Shown: positions 1-8,480, counted from the stretch's first letter. The stretch: DNA of 64,000 nt from Campylobacteraceae bacterium (GCA_031266555.1 JAISAU010000003.1:1-64000), one strand, 5' to 3'. Made by a program: numbers and translations. Notes: generated by a model from the sequence alone, not told the origin.

Positions 1-153
1 TCTATAGTAGCCCAATCCCTTGGAAAGATAATGTGAAAGTTAGCACAAGCCATCATCATTTCCGAGGTTTTTTCAAGTTCATTTGAACCGTTTTCAGTCG
101 ATGAATGTATGGCAGTAGCCGAAAAAATAAAGAAAGCGATGAGGAAGAAATGA
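1..153 (+). pseudogene. 3' remnant of an unidentified gene with an in-frame stop
   Basis: Frame 1 is open from the window edge to a TGA at 151-153 except for one TGA at 34-36. The residues on either side read as one continuous polypeptide: a hydrophobic helix-like stretch (KLAQAIIISEVF), then a basic helical tail ending KIKKAMRKK. A Trp codon at the TGA would restore a natural helix. I do not recognise the family. It would be the last gene upstream of the immunity array and could be the end of a toxin or another immunity gene, but nothing here decides that. Confidence 0.35.
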
Positions 154-254
154 ATCAAAATATGAAATCAAACTTTGTCAAAATAGAAAAAATCAATAAT
201 TACCGATTATGCGAAATTATTGAAAAATCGTATCAAAGCACAAGAATTAATTGA
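150..254 (+). CDS. possible 34-residue ORF, unknown
   Basis: ATG at 150 overlaps the TGA that ends the preceding remnant (ATGA arrangement), and its own TGA at 252-254 overlaps a TTG that could begin the next gene. The product is short, basic and hydrophilic (begins MNQNMKSNFVKIEK), with no recognisable domain. The tight overlaps suggest translational coupling, but the size and lack of a clear ribosome-binding site make a chance ORF or a gene fragment equally likely. Confidence 0.25.
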   Translation: MNQNMKSNFVKIEKINNYRLCEIIEKSYQSTRIN

Positions 255-268
255 AAGATATAAATGTA

Positions 269-730
269 ATGACAGAAAATATTTCATTTGAGTATGCAAA
301 AAAAATATGGGAAAAACGTGTTTTTGATTTTGTAAAAACTATCTCATTGGAAACTTCGTTAGGAAACACCGAATGGGAAGTAAGAAAAATGCATATAAAT
401 ATATATTCAGCAAATGAAAACGGTTTAAAAAAACGAAGTGGAAGTAGACACCGATATTTTATTAATGTAGAATTACAAAAAGAAAATGCGGAAAAAATTT
501 GGGGGTTATTTAAGCAATTTGCAAATCAATATGATTTAGAATTAGAAAGATGGAAAAACAATGAGAAAGACCTTGACCGCTATGCTTTTGAAGCAAAAAA
601 CATAAACACAAATGACAGTATTTCTTGTCATATTGAGTTGCCAAATGAATGGAATAATCCTTGCATTTGGGTTTCTGTGTTCGTTGGTGCAAGATATCAC
701 CAAATAGATTTAATCCCACTCAGTAATTAA
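269..730 (+). CDS. hypothetical protein, probable immunity-array member
   Basis: The protein is about 153 residues, soluble, with no signal peptide or membrane segment. It looks like an alpha/beta fold: an N-terminal helix (EYAKKIWEKRVFDFV) followed by strands and a second helix near residues 75-90, ending in an aromatic strand with CIWVSVFVGARYHQ. A TTG at 251 gives a start six residues longer; ATG 269 is preferred only because it is ATG, since neither has a good Shine-Dalgarno sequence. I do not recognise the family. Size, acidic-to-neutral character and position among immunity genes suggest a toxin-neutralising protein, but this is context only. Confidence 0.55.
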   Translation: MTENISFEYAKKIWEKRVFDFVKTISLETSLGNTEWEVRKMHINIYSANENGLKKRSGSRHRYFINVELQKENAEKIWGLFKQFANQYDLELERWKNNEKDLDRYAFEAKNINTNDSISCHIELPNEWNNPCIWVSVFVGARYHQIDLIPLSN

Positions 731-760
731 TTGAACAAAAGAAAAACATATAAATGCACA

Positions 761-780
761 AGTAACCGTCCCTTTTGCAT
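761..780. repeat. family-C interspersed element (degenerate)
   Basis: Contains ACCGTCCCTTTTGCAT, a degraded copy of the element whose best copies carry ACACAAAAAG on one side and a GGGACGGTTC core. Related copies lie near 2570, 3077, 7853, 8481, 11753, 12249 and 19451, always between array genes or at their 3' ends. Confidence 0.4.
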
Positions 781-840
781 TAAGGATACACAGGTAAATC
801 TATAGATAAAAAATAAAGAAAGCAATGATGGAGAGCGAAT

Positions 841-1473
841 ATGAATGAGATTAGAAGTGAAAACATTAAATTTTTATTGAAGAAGGGAATTTCCACAGGC
901 TATGACCTTCCCCTCATTGATGCGCCGTCACATTTTAGAAGCAAAGATGAAATCGGACTTAGAGCAAATATTTTGCATATATTGTATGCTATTTTTTTAG
1001 AAGGTTCGGATTCAAAACCGTTTTTCTTTAATGAAATTAGAGAAAATAAATGGGAGAAATATTTATCGCACAAAGAAAAAAGTATTTTTGAGAAAAAAGG
1101 TATGGACAAGCAGGATATTATTGATTTTTCATGGAAGAGAGAAGCTATTCTTCCTTTATTGTGGTCGTGCCAAGTTGTGGGATATAAATTATTATTCGAT
1201 TTCGATAATGAATTCATATTAAGCAAATATTATTCAAAAATTCCGCCCGAAAAAGAATTAAATTTATTTTTAAGGAGTCTTGAGCTGATAGATACTACTA
1301 ATGTTGTTAAATGTGTGGATTTGTATTATCTATTGCATTCTCTAATTAGACACAATAAACTCAATAAAGGCAAAGACGGAGAGCGTTTATCTCTTGTCAT
1401 AGAAAGACGAAAAGCTTTGGAGTGGATAATTGACCCAAATACAGAGTGGGATGATATATCATTAGATACATAG
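841..1473 (+). CDS. DUF4272 family protein, predicted immunity protein
   Basis: This 210-residue soluble protein matches the DUF4272 pattern: a central helix with FSWKREAILPLLWSC (residues about 99-113), where the family has a W-R/K-x-E-A-x-x-x-L-x-W core, and a C-terminal ERRKALEWI ... WDDISLDT, close to the family's usual RxxALNWL ... WD-V-x-x-DT ending. DUF4272 proteins occur in polymorphic toxin immunity arrays, and the partner toxin is unknown to me. The length is normal for the family and the ending is intact, so the gene looks functional. GAGAGCG sits just before the ATG as a weak ribosome-binding site. Confidence 0.72.
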   Translation: MNEIRSENIKFLLKKGISTGYDLPLIDAPSHFRSKDEIGLRANILHILYAIFLEGSDSKPFFFNEIRENKWEKYLSHKEKSIFEKKGMDKQDIIDFSWKREAILPLLWSCQVVGYKLLFDFDNEFILSKYYSKIPPEKELNLFLRSLELIDTTNVVKCVDLYYLLHSLIRHNKLNKGKDGERLSLVIERRKALEWIIDPNTEWDDISLDT

Positions 1474-1493
1474 TAGAATAAAAGAATGCCCGA

Positions 1494-1988
1494 ATGAAAA
1501 ACATAGAAAACCTGGACTATGATAAAGAATTCAATCTCTTAATCTCGTCCGAAAAATATTACACTCCTCCGTTAGAATGTTCTGTGGAACTATGGTTTGA
1601 TACGCGTAACAAAATCACTCCTACCAAAAAACACATACATGTACTAAATCAATTCATGAAAATCGATCCGTCCGAATTAGACAAATTGATAATCACACTG
1701 GATAATTTACGGATCACATCAATTTCAAATCATAGAATTATCAAAAAATCCAAAAGGATCAATAGTTTTAGAGAATTGTCGGTTGATTATATTATATTGC
1801 CTCGCCAAAGCCGCACAAAAAATGGCTATGTTTTAATATACGCAACAACCACATGGAAGATATTTAGGTCAGAATTTCTGTTGGAGATTGAAATATTATT
1901 CAAAAATAATAAATTGGAATTAGTGCGAGAGCATAGCGGGTTATGGACGAGATTAGAATGGAATCTTTATTATAACGTGAAAGAGTAG
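1494..1988 (+). CDS. hypothetical protein, probable immunity protein
   Basis: The 164-residue protein is soluble and strand-rich, ends in an aromatic segment (GLWTRLEWNLYYNV), and has no signal peptide. It starts 20 bases after the DUF4272 gene with no repeat element between them, so the two are probably co-transcribed. I do not recognise the family with confidence. The aromatic C-terminal strand resembles those of several small immunity-type domains, but no diagnostic motif is visible. Confidence 0.6.
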   Translation: MKNIENLDYDKEFNLLISSEKYYTPPLECSVELWFDTRNKITPTKKHIHVLNQFMKIDPSELDKLIITLDNLRITSISNHRIIKKSKRINSFRELSVDYIILPRQSRTKNGYVLIYATTTWKIFRSEFLLEIEILFKNNKLELVREHSGLWTRLEWNLYYNVKE

Positions 1989-2044
1989 AATGATTATGAA
2001 CATATTGAGCGCAAGTAAGACAATGAATTAAAGGAGGTCATTTT

Positions 2045-2467
2045 ATGTCAAAAATACACGATAATATTATAAAATCGTATTTCGTTGATCTGGAGAATCA
2101 TAAAATAATATTCAATACCGTCTATCGTGATGAGGAAATAACGACGATAGAGTTTAGTAATGTCATGGGGTATTTATTTTCCAGCGGAATAACCGTTGGT
2201 ATTATATTTGATATTACGGAATATTCAATAGATGAATACATGAAAATTATTGACGCTGAAGTATTAAATGAAAAAGAAAATTATGATTTCCCCTTTAAAT
2301 ACAATGACGAAGAAGAGTTAATAAATAAATTAAATGAAGAAAATCAAAGATACTATATGATTGAATCTTCTTATGGTTTATATGGTTGGATATTAGCAGA
2401 AGAAATGAAGATATTGGTTAAAAGTAATACGAGACAAAGGGGCGATTCATGCATCTTGACAAATTGA
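2045..2467 (+). CDS. hypothetical protein, probable immunity protein
   Basis: A strong Shine-Dalgarno sequence (AAGGAGG, eight bases before the ATG) fixes the start. The 140-residue protein is acidic, with an N-terminal beta meander (YFVDLENHKIIFNTVY) and a conserved-looking ESSYGLYGWILAEEMKIL near residues 108-125. I associate that pattern with a widespread uncharacterised family in bacterial toxin/immunity arrays, but cannot name it. The last 15 residues (from about SNTRQRGD) run into repeat-like DNA, so the native C-terminus may have been replaced when a neighbouring element inserted. Confidence 0.6.
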   Translation: MSKIHDNIIKSYFVDLENHKIIFNTVYRDEEITTIEFSNVMGYLFSSGITVGIIFDITEYSIDEYMKIIDAEVLNEKENYDFPFKYNDEEELINKLNEENQRYYMIESSYGLYGWILAEEMKILVKSNTRQRGDSCILTN

Positions 2468-2604
2468 CTATTGGACGTTATTATTGGAAATCCAATGCTA
2501 AGAACGAAGCGGGATATTTGAACCGCCTTGTGCGGTTGAAACATTTCGCATGAAGAGCATAACGCGGAAGAGACCGTCCCCATTGAGTTATTATACTTAT
2601 ACTT
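2468..2604. other. intergenic segment with hairpin and family-C element
   Basis: No gene is seen. Around 2520-2538 a short perfect hairpin (AACCGC-CTTGT-GCGGTT) occurs, and at about 2570-2586 GACCGTCCCC is a degraded family-C element. AT-rich DNA then leads to the next, broken gene. Confidence 0.4.
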
Positions 2605-3107
2605 ATGTTTGAGATACTATTAAATAACAACTTAAAATTAGGTACTTTTGATCCAAAAGATACGACTGTATCTGAAGCTAGTTTTCTATATACGATTTAG
2701 AAAACAATGTAACAATTGTATGGAATAATTTTTCAACCTCACTAAATTATAAATTAGATATAGGAGATAGTTTCTCTGATATTATACACATGCTTAATTC
2801 CATAAAAAATAAAGAAAAGGAGTTTGATGTTCAATTTCCCAGTCAGAGCTTTTTCGAGTTATGGAAATGCTATTTAAAAGATGATATTATTTTTTTAGAA
2901 TGGACATATTTAAATGAAAAGCATAATGCAAATAGCAAAATTTCATTAAATATTAATTTATTTATAAAAGAATGGTTAAAACTATTAGACCAAATAAAAA
3001 GAGATTTAGAGAAAGCTGGATATAATAAAAATAATTTAGAGGATTTTTATTTGTTGGAAAATTTAGACAGATATTTAACACAAAAGGAACAGTCCTTTTT
3101 GTGTTAA
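2605..3107 (+). pseudogene. frameshifted hypothetical immunity-type gene
   Basis: ATG 2605 opens a frame of 31 codons (begins MFEILLNNNLKLGTFDP) that stops at 2698-2700. A second frame continues at once to 3107 with the same style of sequence (VWNNFSTSLNYKLDIGD ...). Removing one TA from the run CTATATAC at about 2687-2692 joins the frames as SFLYDLENNV, so a dinucleotide expansion probably broke the gene. The repaired protein of about 166 residues is acidic and soluble. I do not recognise it. The final codons and stop are contributed by the hairpin at 3077-3105. Confidence 0.55.
3077..3105. terminator. near-perfect inverted repeat, terminator-like (family C)
   Basis: AACACAAAAGGA, the loop ACAG, then TCCTTTTTGTGTT form a stem of about 12 base pairs with T-runs on one arm. 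It is the most symmetrical copy of the family-C element and could act as a bidirectional terminator at the 3' end of the gene above. The stop codon of that gene lies at the end of the element. Confidence 0.5.
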
Positions 3108-3124
3108 TTTGATGGAGCTACCAA

Positions 3125-3583
3125 GTGTATAGTAAATGGATAGTCAAACATTCAAAAATCGACGAAATCGCAATAAATAAAATACTTGATTTCGCCAAAA
3201 ACAGTACAAAAGAAGTCCAACATCAAATGGCAATGGAATGGAATTGGGATAACTACATGGAGTTTATTGAGTGGCTGATAAATAATCCAGAAAGTGACAA
3301 GGCGACCATTCTAATGATATATTGGAAATCTGGTCCGAACGAAAACTATAAAAACAGAAACATCATTGAAGAAAGATATAAGAATAATTTTTATAAAAAT
3401 TAGGAAATAGCATTCGACCCCGAAAATGATGAAGGCGACAATTGGGTAGAAGCATTTGCGAATGATACGATACCTGAAATAATGTTTGCGAAATTGAAAG
3501 GCAAGAAGGTACCGCTTCCGGAAAATTATATTGAGGGTTTACCAGAAAAATTATTTTATGAAATCGAAAGTTTATATGATTAG
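3125..3583 (+). pseudogene. DUF4274-type immunity gene with an in-frame TAG
   Basis: The first 92 codons show the DUF4274 signature: a helix, then WNWDNYMEFIEWLINNPESD and ATILMIYWKSGP, matching the family's W-x-x-x-x-x-x-x-W-I-x-x-N-P ... A-x-x-x-x-F-W pattern. TAG at 3401-3403 then stops translation, but the same frame stays open for 59 more codons (FDPENDEGDNWVEAF ... YEIESLYD) to TAG at 3581-3583. That continuation looks like the natural second half. One sense codon in place of the TAG gives a normal protein of about 152 residues. The gene is therefore a recent nonsense mutant, or the site is suppressed. Confidence 0.65.
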
Positions 3584-3617
3584 CCGACAAATTGAAAATG
3601 ATATTTTATGCAAAATT

Positions 3618-3660
3618 TTCCTTCGCTCGGCGCAATCCGAAGCTATGCCTAGCAAAGGGA
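3618..3660 (-). repeat. family-A interspersed hairpin element
   Basis: Read on the minus strand it contains GGCATAGCTTCGGATTGCGC followed by CGAGCGAAGG, the same order as the + strand copies at 4321, 4862, 14211, 14731 and 16164. The ends pair (CCTTCGCT with AGCAAAGG), giving a long imperfect hairpin of about 40 nt. It sits directly between two array genes. Confidence 0.55.
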
Positions 3661-3668
3661 ATTGTTGA

Positions 3669-4064
3669 ATGAAAAAACAATTAAGAAAAATAGTTATTCA
3701 AAATAACGAATATCTTTATAAGATAAACCATAATTATTTAGAAGACGGAACGAGTTCAATACTGATTAGAATATATTTGACCGAACAAAAACAGACGCCG
3801 TTGATAATTAAATTTATAACCATCGATGACTATTATATAGGACAACCATTAAATTTCGGAGTTAATTTAATGAATACGATAATTGGAACATTTGAAAAAA
3901 TAAATATAAATGAACCTAAAATTGTTCAGAAGCTTATTTTGCAAGGATTGAAAAACGGTTGGACAGGATATAATAATAATATAAACATTCAAGATGGTTT
4001 GTCTTATTTGAAAGAATTTGGTTATGAGATAGATATGTTAATTCATAAAATAGATAACGAATAA
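3669..4064 (+). CDS. small conserved hypothetical, probable immunity protein
   Basis: This 131-residue protein opens with MKKQLRKIVIQNNEYLYKIN and has strands around ILIRIYLTEQKQTPLIIKF and a helix with NEPKIVQKLILQGLKNGW (about residues 81-98), ending in a helix with GLSYLKEFGYEIDML. I recall a widespread small uncharacterised family with this order (basic strand, T-P-L-x-I, N-E-P-K, G-x-x-x-G-W) in bacterial immunity loci, with no assigned function. It is intact, starts eight bases after a family-A element and has a poor ribosome-binding site. Confidence 0.6.
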   Translation: MKKQLRKIVIQNNEYLYKINHNYLEDGTSSILIRIYLTEQKQTPLIIKFITIDDYYIGQPLNFGVNLMNTIIGTFEKININEPKIVQKLILQGLKNGWTGYNNNINIQDGLSYLKEFGYEIDMLIHKIDNE

Positions 4065-4072
4065 AAAAATAA

Positions 4073-4137
4073 TTAAGCGCGCCACGCGCCAAAAAGCAAT
4101 AAAAGAATGTCATTTCATTAAGCGGCGCTATAATTAG
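4073..4137. repeat. family-B-like interspersed element
   Basis: GC-rich blocks AAGCGCGCCACGCGCC and TTAAGCGGCGC flank an AT-rich centre. The layout (paired GC-rich ends, short AT core, placed between two array genes) resembles the attC-like elements further right, but the ends are not conserved enough to be sure. Confidence 0.3.
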
Positions 4138-4314
4138 GAATCAGTAGCTAAATATGCTTTCGATTTTTATTTGAAGCAGAGAATAGCTGACAAGAATTTA
4201 TATGATGTCATTGAAAATATTATGATTATAGATGCAGGTTCGGAATTTGAAATGACAGAATGTGAAATTAAAGAATTAGTGAAAGAAAAATTAAAAATAG
4301 ATATAGACAAATAG
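4138..4314 (+). pseudogene. C-terminal gene fragment, unknown
   Basis: An open frame of 58 codons starts directly after a TAG (4135-4137) and contains no early start codon. It encodes a helical, acidic polypeptide (AKYAFDFYLKQRIADKNLYD ... EIKELVKEKLKIDID) typical of a C-terminal domain. The 5' part of the gene appears to have been replaced by the element at 4073-4137. Family unknown. Confidence 0.45.
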
Positions 4315-4320
4315 ATAAAA

Positions 4321-4365
4321 TCCTCTGCTCGGCATAGTTTTCGGACTGTGTCGAACTAAGGAGTA
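4321..4365 (+). repeat. family-A interspersed hairpin element
   Basis: CTCGGCATAGTTTTCGGACT followed by GTGTCGAACTAAGGAG. CATAGT pairs with ACTGTG around a TTTCGG loop, and the flanks pair imperfectly. Same family as 3618, 4862, 14211, 14731 and 16164. Confidence 0.55.
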
Positions 4366-4399
4366 GAATTAATTTTTAAGCTGAGGTAAAACAATAAAA

Positions 4400-4900
4400 A
4401 TGGAAAAAATAGAATCTATCAGTATCCTTTGGAGTAAAAGAAAAGAAAATGTAGACGTTTTGTCTAAAAAGTTATTTTATTCATTAGAGTATATATCAAA
4501 AGAGTTTCCGGAAATATATTCTAATTGGTATCAGAAAGGAAAGAGTTTGTCAGAAGCTTTAAAAAATAAAGTTGCAATTAGTACAGACAATTTAAAAAAA
4601 ATATTAGAAGTCAATGTTGATAAAGAGTTCCCAAATTTAGGTATAAGAATCTCTTTATGGAACGGTATTGAAGAGGATGACAAGCAGGCTTCTTTTTCCG
4701 CAACATTAGGATTATATACGGATAGTGAAAATTTGAAAAATAGTTTTGTTTTAGATTTTCCTGAGCAAAATTGTTTTAAAATGGAAGATTTAAAACCGTT
4801 AATAACTTTTATATATTCCACTTTTCAAGGAGAATCTTTAAGAATAAATGGAATCCCTTGCCAGATACAGTCTTCGGACTGCGACGAGCGGGAAGCTTAG
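4400..4900 (+). CDS. hypothetical protein, probable immunity protein
   Basis: The 166-residue protein has a helical N-terminal half (WSKRKENVDVLSKKLFYSL; KGKSLSEALK) and a strand-rich second half (FSATLGLYTDSENLKNSFVL). No signal peptide or membrane segment. I do not recognise the family. The last residues (IQSSDCDEREA) are translated from a family-A element at 4862-4897, so the natural C-terminus has probably been replaced or extended by the insertion. Confidence 0.55.
   Translation: MEKIESISILWSKRKENVDVLSKKLFYSLEYISKEFPEIYSNWYQKGKSLSEALKNKVAISTDNLKKILEVNVDKEFPNLGIRISLWNGIEEDDKQASFSATLGLYTDSENLKNSFVLDFPEQNCFKMEDLKPLITFIYSTFQGESLRINGIPCQIQSSDCDEREA
4862..4897 (+). repeat. family-A interspersed hairpin element inside a gene 3' end
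   Basis: ACAGTCTTCGGACTGCGACG followed by AGCGGGAAG. CAGTC-TTCG-GACTG is a perfect stem with a UUCG tetraloop. The element overlaps the last dozen codons of the upstream gene, showing that it can invade coding ends. Confidence 0.6.
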
Positions 4901-4910
4901 GATAATAAAA

Positions 4911-5504
4911 ATGGGACAAAGAATATGTTTTTATAAAATAAATTCACCTTTTACTTTAAAAGAATGGATTTGTGAGGAATTCAATGTGTTCAGGAATTGG
5001 TATCTTGATATATATGTGAGTGGTGAAAATAGGGATGAATATATTTTATGCAAATATTTAACTAAAATAATAAATTTCAAAAAAGAATTTAATGAACTGA
5101 GCAATGAATTATTAAACGAAATCATGGCTGAATTTATCGGCGTATATTGTGATTTGACACAGACTAAAAAAATTGAACTTATGGAACCGTTTATGAATAA
5201 GCGAAGATATGATAAAAGTACAAAATTGATTTTAAATACAAGCGATAAAGAATTAATTTGTTTGTGGAAAATAATAATAAATGGCAGATCAATAAAAGAT
5301 GGTAAATGCTTTAAAAGCTTTACAAATGACTACAAAGTCGGATATTTATCAAGTAATGAATGCAAAAAATTAGAAGAAAAAATAAAACAATATTTTGGAA
5401 ATATAAATGCAGATACGCTGACTGAAGAAAATGAGGGGATTGTATATGCGTTACAAGCGATAAATGAAATGCAGGGAAAAGATATGGTGATAGGAATTGA
5501 ATGA
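4911..5504 (+). CDS. hypothetical protein, probable immunity protein
   Basis: ATG 4911 is chosen because longer in-frame starts lie inside the repeat element. The 197-residue protein has an N-terminal strand-plus-helix (FTLKEWICEEFNVFRNWYLD) and a C-terminal strand-helix unit (ELICLWKIIINGRSIKDG). The middle is helical. No recognised domain. It overlaps the next gene by four bases (ATGA), so the two are translationally coupled and likely a functional pair. Confidence 0.55.
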   Translation: MGQRICFYKINSPFTLKEWICEEFNVFRNWYLDIYVSGENRDEYILCKYLTKIINFKKEFNELSNELLNEIMAEFIGVYCDLTQTKKIELMEPFMNKRRYDKSTKLILNTSDKELICLWKIIINGRSIKDGKCFKSFTNDYKVGYLSSNECKKLEEKIKQYFGNINADTLTEENEGIVYALQAINEMQGKDMVIGIE

Positions 5505-6640
5505 TGGATGAAAAAATATCACGATTAAAACGCAACGCTATAGAAAACATCGATGAAAATGAATACGGGGCTTTGAGCTATGAATTGAGGAACCAAATAT
5601 TGTCGTGTTTTAATAATCGCGAAAAATATTTTATTATATTAAACACCTTATTACTCAACTATCCTATTTGGCACAAAACGTTTCCGAAAGATTTTACTTT
5701 CGATGAAATCGTACAATATTCTCACAAATATATAAACAATCAGATTGAACAAGATCTTTTTTCCAAGCTTATTTCAGACAAATACGTCTACATTCTTAAT
5801 AGGATTAATGAAGGTAAAACCAAAGCTGGATATTCAGCGTTAGCGCTGTTAAGACTATGTCGGGAAGAAATAACGAATGAATTCAAATCAGATGATGAAC
5901 TGAGGGGCAACTCTGATCCCGAAGAATGGAGTTCACTGTTCATAGGCTCTTTGACTTATAGCAATGGAGAGGAAGATATCAATAATATTAACGGTGATTT
6001 AAATAAGAGGTATTGGAATTATTTTTTAGAATGTCTTGAAAAGAAGAAGAAAATTGATTGCACACTCAATCAGACCAGTAAAGATAATTCTGGAAGAATT
6101 GAAGTCAAAATGTACGAATACCCGTACCGCCCAACGCCCAATCATAATTCAAGCGGAACAGAGGTAAAAACAGAAAGGCAACAGGTGATATTATCCGATA
6201 AAGATGAAAAAGTATTCGCTTCTATCGAAAAAATCATTAATTTTTACATGAACTTAAAAAAAGAAAAGCAATGGAATGAATTAAAAATCAACTGCTATGC
6301 GGTAAATGATTTCATCTCGATAACCGGCGAAAATGATAGTGGGAAAATAAATAACACGGAGCTATATATCATAAACTCCAAAATCAAGGCGTCCAAAATC
6401 TTCAAGGATATACGAAAAGATATGTATAGCATCAATCCGTTTGAGGGAGCATGGTATAAAATGAGAGTTTCTATCGATAGTACTGATACGGCTTTTTATT
6501 TTTTTACCTACGACATCAAAGACCCGTTCTTTGAGAAATACACAGATGTTTCCGACTTCAAAAATGACCTGCTTAAGTTTCCAAGGAGTGAAGAATATAC
6601 TCCAAATTGGCTGAAAGATATAGTGATAGAAATAGAGTGA
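5501..6640 (+). CDS. hypothetical two-part protein, probable immunity protein
   Basis: One of the longest array proteins (379 residues). The N-terminal 150 residues are helical. A Ser/Asn/Pro-rich linker (around 195-215) joins them to a second domain of about 155 residues containing GAWYKMRVSIDSTDTAFYFF and ending DLLKFPRSEEYTPNWLKDI. That end recalls immunity families with an aromatic beta-sheet followed by a FPR-x-x-E-x-x-P-x-W-L tail, including YezG/DUF600-like proteins, but I would not assign it. Overlap of four bases with the upstream gene implies coupling. Confidence 0.55.
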   Translation: MMDEKISRLKRNAIENIDENEYGALSYELRNQILSCFNNREKYFIILNTLLLNYPIWHKTFPKDFTFDEIVQYSHKYINNQIEQDLFSKLISDKYVYILNRINEGKTKAGYSALALLRLCREEITNEFKSDDELRGNSDPEEWSSLFIGSLTYSNGEEDINNINGDLNKRYWNYFLECLEKKKKIDCTLNQTSKDNSGRIEVKMYEYPYRPTPNHNSSGTEVKTERQQVILSDKDEKVFASIEKIINFYMNLKKEKQWNELKINCYAVNDFISITGENDSGKINNTELYIINSKIKASKIFKDIRKDMYSINPFEGAWYKMRVSIDSTDTAFYFFTYDIKDPFFEKYTDVSDFKNDLLKFPRSEEYTPNWLKDIVIEIE

Positions 6641-6645
6641 TATTA

Positions 6646-7014
6646 ATGGAAATAATAAATTTTTATAAAGGATTTGAAAGAGAACCTAAAATAGAGTTAG
6701 TACAAATGAATAAACAGGGAAATATTAAAAAGATCCTTGAACTTTGGATTGGATATTTTGATGAAATAGTAGAAAAAATAAAGCCTAATGAAAATGGTCA
6801 ATGGGAAGGCGTTCCATTATTTTATCATACGGAAACGGGTTGGTATGACGATGAAAACTGGAAATGTTCTGATTTAATACTGTTTTATGAGCAGCTAAGA
6901 CAGATAAAGGATAACATATATGATGAGAAAGTTAAAAAGATCTATTCTGAACTAATCATGACAGTAGATAATTGTGTTATAAATCAAGATGACTTATATT
7001 TTCGCTATAAGTGA
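6646..7014 (+). CDS. hypothetical protein, probable immunity protein
   Basis: This 122-residue acidic soluble protein begins MEIINFYKGFEREPKIELVQ. It has a helical C-terminus (FYEQLRQIKDNIYDEKVKKI) after a short aromatic loop (YHTETGWYDDENW). ATG 6646 lies five bases after the stop of the preceding gene; a longer frame from 6607 would overlap that gene by 34 bases and is less likely. Family unknown. Confidence 0.55.
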   Translation: MEIINFYKGFEREPKIELVQMNKQGNIKKILELWIGYFDEIVEKIKPNENGQWEGVPLFYHTETGWYDDENWKCSDLILFYEQLRQIKDNIYDEKVKKIYSELIMTVDNCVINQDDLYFRYK

Positions 7015-7074
7015 GAGAAACTTGTATTTAAAGCTTTAAGAGAGATAGATCGGATGAGGGTACAATATTTATAG

Positions 7075-7647
7075 ATGATTAAAAAAACAAAAAAACACTT
7101 AGATTGGCTAAGCAAAAATGATTCAGGCAAACAACTTGATATTGAAAACATGGCAATAACTGATTTGAATATCGTAAAAGAAGATATTAGCGCTGCCATT
7201 TGTACAAAAATTGATTTTGAGAATATTACGTTCAAAGATAGTAATTTGGGAGGCTCTTATTTTTATAATTGTATTTTTCATCATGTAAACTTTACAGATA
7301 CAATTTTACGCAAAAGTGAATTTTATGATTGCGAATTTTATGATTGTAATTTCAAAAATGTTGACTTGACTAAAGCTGAATTTAATAACACTATTTTTAA
7401 AAATTGTTCTGTCATTGATTCTGATTTGGGTTGGTCCTTTTTTAATAAATCCAAGTTGGAGCAACTTACAATTACAAGCACATCATTAAAAAGCACTATG
7501 TTTAACAATTCATTTATTATAGATATCCGTACATGTAGATTGATATTCAGTGAAAAATATCCGATGAGAGTAATGATCGATAAAAGTATAAAAGAGATAA
7601 GAAATGCCGATGAATTTGCGAAGTGGCTGAAATATGAGTATGTTTGA
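7075..7647 (+). CDS. pentapeptide-repeat protein
   Basis: Residues about 40-140 carry tandem pentapeptide-like units with a central F/L and small flanking residues (SNLGGSYFYNCIFHHVNFTD, KSEFYDCEFYDCNFKNVDLT, AEFNNTIFKNCSVIDSDLG). Such repeats fold as a right-handed quadrilateral beta-helix. Known members include DNA-mimic proteins that protect gyrase, and pentapeptide proteins also occur in toxin-immunity loci. Full length is 190 residues, with a helical cap at the end (ADEFAKWLKYEY). No signal peptide. The target is not predictable from sequence. Confidence 0.75.
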   Translation: MIKKTKKHLDWLSKNDSGKQLDIENMAITDLNIVKEDISAAICTKIDFENITFKDSNLGGSYFYNCIFHHVNFTDTILRKSEFYDCEFYDCNFKNVDLTKAEFNNTIFKNCSVIDSDLGWSFFNKSKLEQLTITSTSLKSTMFNNSFIIDIRTCRLIFSEKYPMRVMIDKSIKEIRNADEFAKWLKYEYV

Positions 7648-7920
7648 GCGTTTGGAAAAGATTATCGGATCGCGCGTTTACACAGAAAAATAGGTGCGGA
7701 TATGTCCGAATTTAATTCAAATTAATAGGCTATAACAATGATGTAACATATTTCGGGGTTTTAGTAGGCGCGACACAGCTATGCCGAAAGGAACGGAAGG
7801 CGCAACCTTGCGAGCCTTTCTGTATTAAAATTATTAACGGTAGAAACTTGATAACACAAAAAGACCGTCCTCGAAGTGTAATTGTTGGAAATTAAATTCA
7901 GATATATTTTGGAGGATTTT
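7648..7920. other. intergenic segment with gene-end remnant and repeat DNA
   Basis: A 19-codon frame starting at 7634 (MSMFERLEKIIGSRVYTEK) overlaps the previous stop and looks like the N-terminus of a lost gene. Around 7770-7823, CGACACAGCTATGCCG ... GCAACCTTGCGAGCC is repeat-like GC-rich DNA. From 7853, ACACAAAAAGACCGTCC is a family-C element. GGAGG near 7910 belongs to the next gene. Confidence 0.4.
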
Positions 7921-8412
7921 ATGCATAAAGAACAAATAGAAATAATACCGCTTAATTCAGCAGGTAAATTTAAATTGAATGAAAAAAGAGAAATCATTCT
8001 TCCCAAAATAGACTTCAAATTGAGAACGACAAGAGAAGATACTTTTGAGGACAACAAGTTTATAATCGATGATTATGCAGAGGCTTTGGCATATTACAAT
8101 CAAGAAAACGAGAAACTTTTTTATGTGTTATTTGCACCTCTTCCTTCATATAAATTAATTTTCTCAAATCAAGATTTATTTAAACTAAACGCTCAAGAGC
8201 TTTTTGATTTTCTAAATAAATCAGATAATGACTTACATATAGAGGATTATGTTGGTTTTGGTTCTACCAAATTTGGTCTTGATATTTACGCACCCAATTT
8301 TACCGATGACCCAACCTCCTCGGTAGAGGCAATCAGTTTTGCTATAAAGGGGTATTTTGACGCTATTTATGCTTGTAAACATTTAGACATTAACAAATTA
8401 CAAAAAATGTGA
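7921..8412 (+). CDS. hypothetical protein, probable immunity protein
   Basis: GGAGG six bases before ATG 7921 decides this start. The 163-residue protein is acidic, with a basic strand-rich N-terminus (KLNEKREIILPKIDFKLRT) and a central helix DDYAEALAYYNQENEKLFYV. The C-terminal part is rich in Asp and aromatic residues (GFGSTKFGLDIYAPNFTDDP) and ends in a helix. No recognised family. It lies between two family-C elements (7853 and 8481), as a cassette would. Confidence 0.6.
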   Translation: MHKEQIEIIPLNSAGKFKLNEKREIILPKIDFKLRTTREDTFEDNKFIIDDYAEALAYYNQENEKLFYVLFAPLPSYKLIFSNQDLFKLNAQELFDFLNKSDNDLHIEDYVGFGSTKFGLDIYAPNFTDDPTSSVEAISFAIKGYFDAIYACKHLDINKLQKM

Positions 8413-8480
8413 ACAAATAATGCCAAATGAAATGCTAAGGAGATTACTCCTGATAAAATAATGTCCGAACTAAACAGTTG

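Noticed and set aside
4848-4910. Longer start for the gene at 4911
   Set aside because: The extra codons are translated from the family-A repeat element and overlap the previous gene.
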